This document shows positions 61,647-64,000 of a stretch of DNA of 64,000 nt, piece by piece; position 1 is the first letter of the stretch; the number at the start of each line of letters is the position of its first letter. Source of the DNA: a candidate division KSB1 bacterium (GTDB lineage Bacteria; Zhuqueibacterota; Zhuqueibacteria; JANLFK01; Oleimicrobiaceae); contig JANLFK010000001.1 of assembly GCA_024655945.1 (NCBI GenBank), forward strand, positions 248,001 through 312,000. Reading direction: 5' to 3'. A program made the translations under genes and the position numbers. The notes under the pieces are model-generated. The model was not told where the DNA came from, searched no databases, and saw nothing but the letters and a program-made list of their open reading frames with translations.

Positions 61647-64000
61647 TCACCGCGCGGGATTGGGGAACATCCACACCTTGCTGCCCTGACTGTTCCTGAT
61701 GTGCAGCCAGTATCCCTTTCCCGGTTCCAGCTTGATGTCGGCCACTGCCGACCCCACCTCGTTCAGCCAGAGCCCATCGTACTGCGTACCCGTTCTGTCG
61801 ACCAGCCAGGCAATGTCATAGTCCTTGCCGTTCCAGGCCATGATGCGGTCGGCCTGGCGCATGTTGGAGGCACCCACCACAACCCCATTCTCCCGCAGGC
61901 CGGTCTCGCGCAGGTCAACGACGGTGGGAAAGCAGGTGCCGATGAGATTGTATCCCGGATTCAGCGTGATCACCCGCACCGAGTCGGTGCACACTTCCCC
62001 GAGGAAAGTAAGGTCGACCAGGGGATGGCCTGGCCGGATCTCCACCCAAAAACCCTCGCCGGTACGCAGCTTCATCTTGCTCAAGGAGCCGCCGGACTGG
62101 GAGAACCACTTGCCATCGTACGGGGTGCCGGTGCCGCCCGCCAACCACGCAACCTCGTAGCCGCTGCCGGTCCATTTGAGCACCCGATCGGCCTGGGTGG
62201 CGTTCGATCCGCCGGTCAGCCGAGCCCCGAGTATCTCGCCCAAGGAGGAGTCGGCAGGGATCAGGGGGAGAGAGACCAGATTGAGGCCGGGACTCAACCG
62301 GCGGCGCATTTTGCCGATGCGGCATACAGCCTCTTTGGCGCCAGCAGGACGCTTAGCCTTTATGACGTAGAAACGGTCCACCTCCTCCGAGGCAGCGCCT
62401 ACGTCCGTCCACTCGGTGCCGCGAATGGAGGCGATGGGATTCTGCGGCTCAAAATAGGGGGAGTCTCCGCGATAGACGTAGTACGCCTCAGCACGGGGCA
62501 CTTCCTTCCATCGTAAGGTGAGGTCGCCACCCACCGTGGTGGCGCGAGGCTGCAGATCCGGCGGTTTGCTCGTGCAGCGCACCATGACCACGTACATGCT
62601 CCCCGTGCCTGATGTGCTTCCGTTTGGACCAAGCGTGATCGCCTCCCCGGGAGCATATGTCCGCCGCGAGCTCCAGATACGAAAATTGCTGCAACCCGGA
62701 TCAGTCACTCCCAGCCGGTCACTTGTCTGCACAAAGCCAGTGGTCAGCCACGAGGGCACCGGCACGCGCGCGTCATGGACCACGTAGACGGTCACGGAGT
62801 CCCCAGCGGTGAAAGACACGGCCAGGTCGCTCTTCGTTTTGTCATTGTTGACGGTCTTGATCCAGAGCAGACCCTCATAGCCTTGGGGAATGCTTGTTAC
62901 CCGGTAATCCCGGTCGGCGTAGTAGGCATCGCCCACGTTGACGTAAGCGGGTAAGTAGGTGCTCGGCGTAATGGAGTGAACGACTCCTTCGCCGGCAATT
63001 GCCGCTACCTGGATGTAGACGAAGGTCATCGAGGTCTGCCCCTGGTCGTCAGTCACGTAGAGGCGTGGCTCATAACCTCCGTCCTCCAAATAGGTGTGGG
63101 TTACCACCGGCGACCAGGAGCTGTCCCCGTCGCCAAATTCCCACAGGTAGGACACGATGCGCCCGTCCAGGTCGTAGGAAGTGGTCGCGTCGAACCTCAC
63201 GGTGAGCGGCATAGTCCCAGAAGTGGGCGTGGCCTGGATCACCGGCATGGGGGCGTACCCCCTGCTCTCTATCACTGGGATTTCACCCAGAATGCGATGG
63301 AACAGACTCCCACGCTTGTCCATCCACACCACGTGCGCACAGTTTTGGCCGGCAGCCACTGCTGGGTGTCCGCATCCGGTGGGGGCCGCCGGGTCGATGA
63401 GCTGCGCCTGGCCCCACCCAGTTGTGGGGTCGGAGACGTTGTAGATAACCCGGTCAGTGTCGGTGAAGAGGGTCTTGTCCCCTTGGTGACTGACCACGTA
63501 GATGCGCCCTTGTCCGTCAATAGCTATGCGAGGATAATGGCTGCCGTACACCTGGCTCCACTCCAAGCCTGGCACGCGCTGGCGCTGCCAATTGCTCGCA
63601 CCCACCCGCTTGGCAACCCAGGCAGCCCTGTCCCAATAGCTCACGTACGGAGTACCGTCTGGGTGCACGGCGATGAACAGACCCTCGCCAATCTTGCCTT
63701 CGGAGTTGTCGATGTTTTCGACCCCTTGCCAGGTGCCATTGCGATAGAGGCGGTACAGGGGGTCATAATCCTCGCCCATGTTATCCCACCGCCAGAGAAG
63801 GTGGATGTCGCCGCCCGGCCCAGAGGCAATGTCGCAATACGCGTGTGTGCGGTCGGTGACCGTGTAGTAGACGAGCACCGAATCGCCAAAGCTGGTGGCG
63901 TCGGCGGTCTTCATGCGATAGAACGGGGCTTCGCTCCCAAGGTACTTGCCCCGATAGAGCACCCAGAGGTTGTCGCAGGTGTCTGTGGTGATGGCGAACT
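61647..64000 (-). CDS. Secreted beta-propeller/PKD protein with double GEGFW-type C-terminal module (5' end beyond right edge)
   Basis: The frame is open to the right edge, so the N-terminus and any signal peptide are off-window; about 784 codons are visible. It starts in beta-propeller-like repeats (DGTPYVSYWDRAAW, YPRIAIDGQGRIYVVS, VVWMDKRGSLFHR). A PKD domain follows (about 95 residues: ATTSYDLDGRIVSYLWEFGDG). The last 480 residues match the protein at 46653-48350: EGLLWIKTVNND, FN3-like YYVYRGDSPYF, two repeats GLNLVSLPL / GYNLIGTCF with GEGFWVEIRPGH and GKGYWLHIRNSQ. It ends SKVWMFPNPAR, a truncated sorting-like motif. Confidence 0.8.
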   Translation of the reverse strand, partial: FAITTDTCDNLWVLYRGKYLGSEAPFYRMKTADATSFGDSVLVYYTVTDRTHAYCDIASGPGGDIHLLWRWDNMGEDYDPLYRLYRNGTWQGVENIDNSEGKIGEGLFIAVHPDGTPYVSYWDRAAWVAKRVGASNWQRQRVPGLEWSQVYGSHYPRIAIDGQGRIYVVSHQGDKTLFTDTDRVIYNVSDPTTGWGQAQLIDPAAPTGCGHPAVAAGQNCAHVVWMDKRGSLFHRILGEIPVIESRGYAPMPVIQATPTSGTMPLTVRFDATTSYDLDGRIVSYLWEFGDGDSSWSPVVTHTYLEDGGYEPRLYVTDDQGQTSMTFVYIQVAAIAGEGVVHSITPSTYLPAYVNVGDAYYADRDYRVTSIPQGYEGLLWIKTVNNDKTKSDLAVSFTAGDSVTVYVVHDARVPVPSWLTTGFVQTSDRLGVTDPGCSNFRIWSSRRTYAPGEAITLGPNGSTSGTGSMYVVMVRCTSKPPDLQPRATTVGGDLTLRWKEVPRAEAYYVYRGDSPYFEPQNPIASIRGTEWTDVGAASEEVDRFYVIKAKRPAGAKEAVCRIGKMRRRLSPGLNLVSLPLIPADSSLGEILGARLTGGSNATQADRVLKWTGSGYEVAWLAGGTGTPYDGKWFSQSGGSLSKMKLRTGEGFWVEIRPGHPLVDLTFLGEVCTDSVRVITLNPGYNLIGTCFPTVVDLRETGLRENGVVVGASNMRQADRIMAWNGKDYDIAWLVDRTGTQYDGLWLNEVGSAVADIKLEPGKGYWLHIRNSQGSKVWMFPNPAR

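Noticed and set aside
60183-62516. 777-codon plus-strand frame
   Set aside because: Spans parts of three minus-strand genes with recognised domains; composition is that of a shadow frame.

Overview
The window is 64 kb of GC-rich bacterial DNA (about 60% G+C by eye) in which almost every gene lies on the minus strand. Nine complete proteins end in, or close to, a tail built like a type IX secretion (T9SS) C-terminal domain: an N-x-PNPFNP-type motif, a FlgD-like Ig fold, then an SGxY...TRKM-type end. A PorU-like/PorV-like pair is also encoded. With two TTGxCA-17-TATATT promoters, this points to the Fibrobacteres-Chlorobi-Bacteroidetes (FCB) superphylum, probably a lineage outside Bacteroidota such as Calditrichota/KSB1. 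That placement is inference; no rRNA gene is present. I saw no tRNA, rRNA, CRISPR array or insertion sequence.

Region 1 (1-12.0 kb, minus): housekeeping and stress. It holds the front part of a secreted M28 peptidase, alanine racemase, a four-gene ECF sigma / zinc-finger anti-sigma / membrane sensor / Spy-like cassette, PTS enzyme I, and a run of threonine dehydrogenase, holo-ACP synthase, a stand-alone acyl carrier protein and two tandem glycine C-acetyltransferase paralogues.

Region 2 (12.1-26.2 kb): secretion. Two translationally coupled cargo enzymes (a C25 gingipain-like peptidase and a two-HKD phospholipase-D-like protein) are followed by a small plus-strand island and then the porU-porV pair. 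The island (18.9-19.9 kb) carries an intact hicB-hicA pair, an attC-like repeat, a doubly inactivated hicA and an orphan hicB.

Region 3 (26.3-45.5 kb, minus): a near-continuous polysaccharide locus. It has a decaprenyl-phosphate phosphoribosyltransferase-like UbiA protein, two GT39-like membrane glycosyltransferases, three GT4 and one GT2 glycosyltransferases, a GDP-mannose dehydrogenase (AlgD-like), a CapK-like ligase, flippase, polymerase/ligase, a degenerate CpsD-like ATPase, an ExeA-like ATPase, an XRE regulator, a GumC/Wzz-like chain-length protein and a Wza-like export lipoprotein. The initiating sugar-phosphate transferase lies separately at 59.7-60.5 kb.

Region 4 (45.5-64 kb): inside that locus, between export genes and the initiating transferase, sits an array of large secreted proteins: SdrD-B/GEVED-domain proteins, a subtilisin and a duplicated two-gene module. 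Most carry the T9SS tail. Two instead end in a shared module of about 480 residues that stops at a bare FPNP.

The most interesting reading is physical linkage of a PorU/PorV attachment machine, its secreted cargo and a uronic-acid-type glycan pathway. This is reminiscent of the P. gingivalis system in which PorU conjugates cargo to A-LPS, but it is encoded as one neighbourhood.
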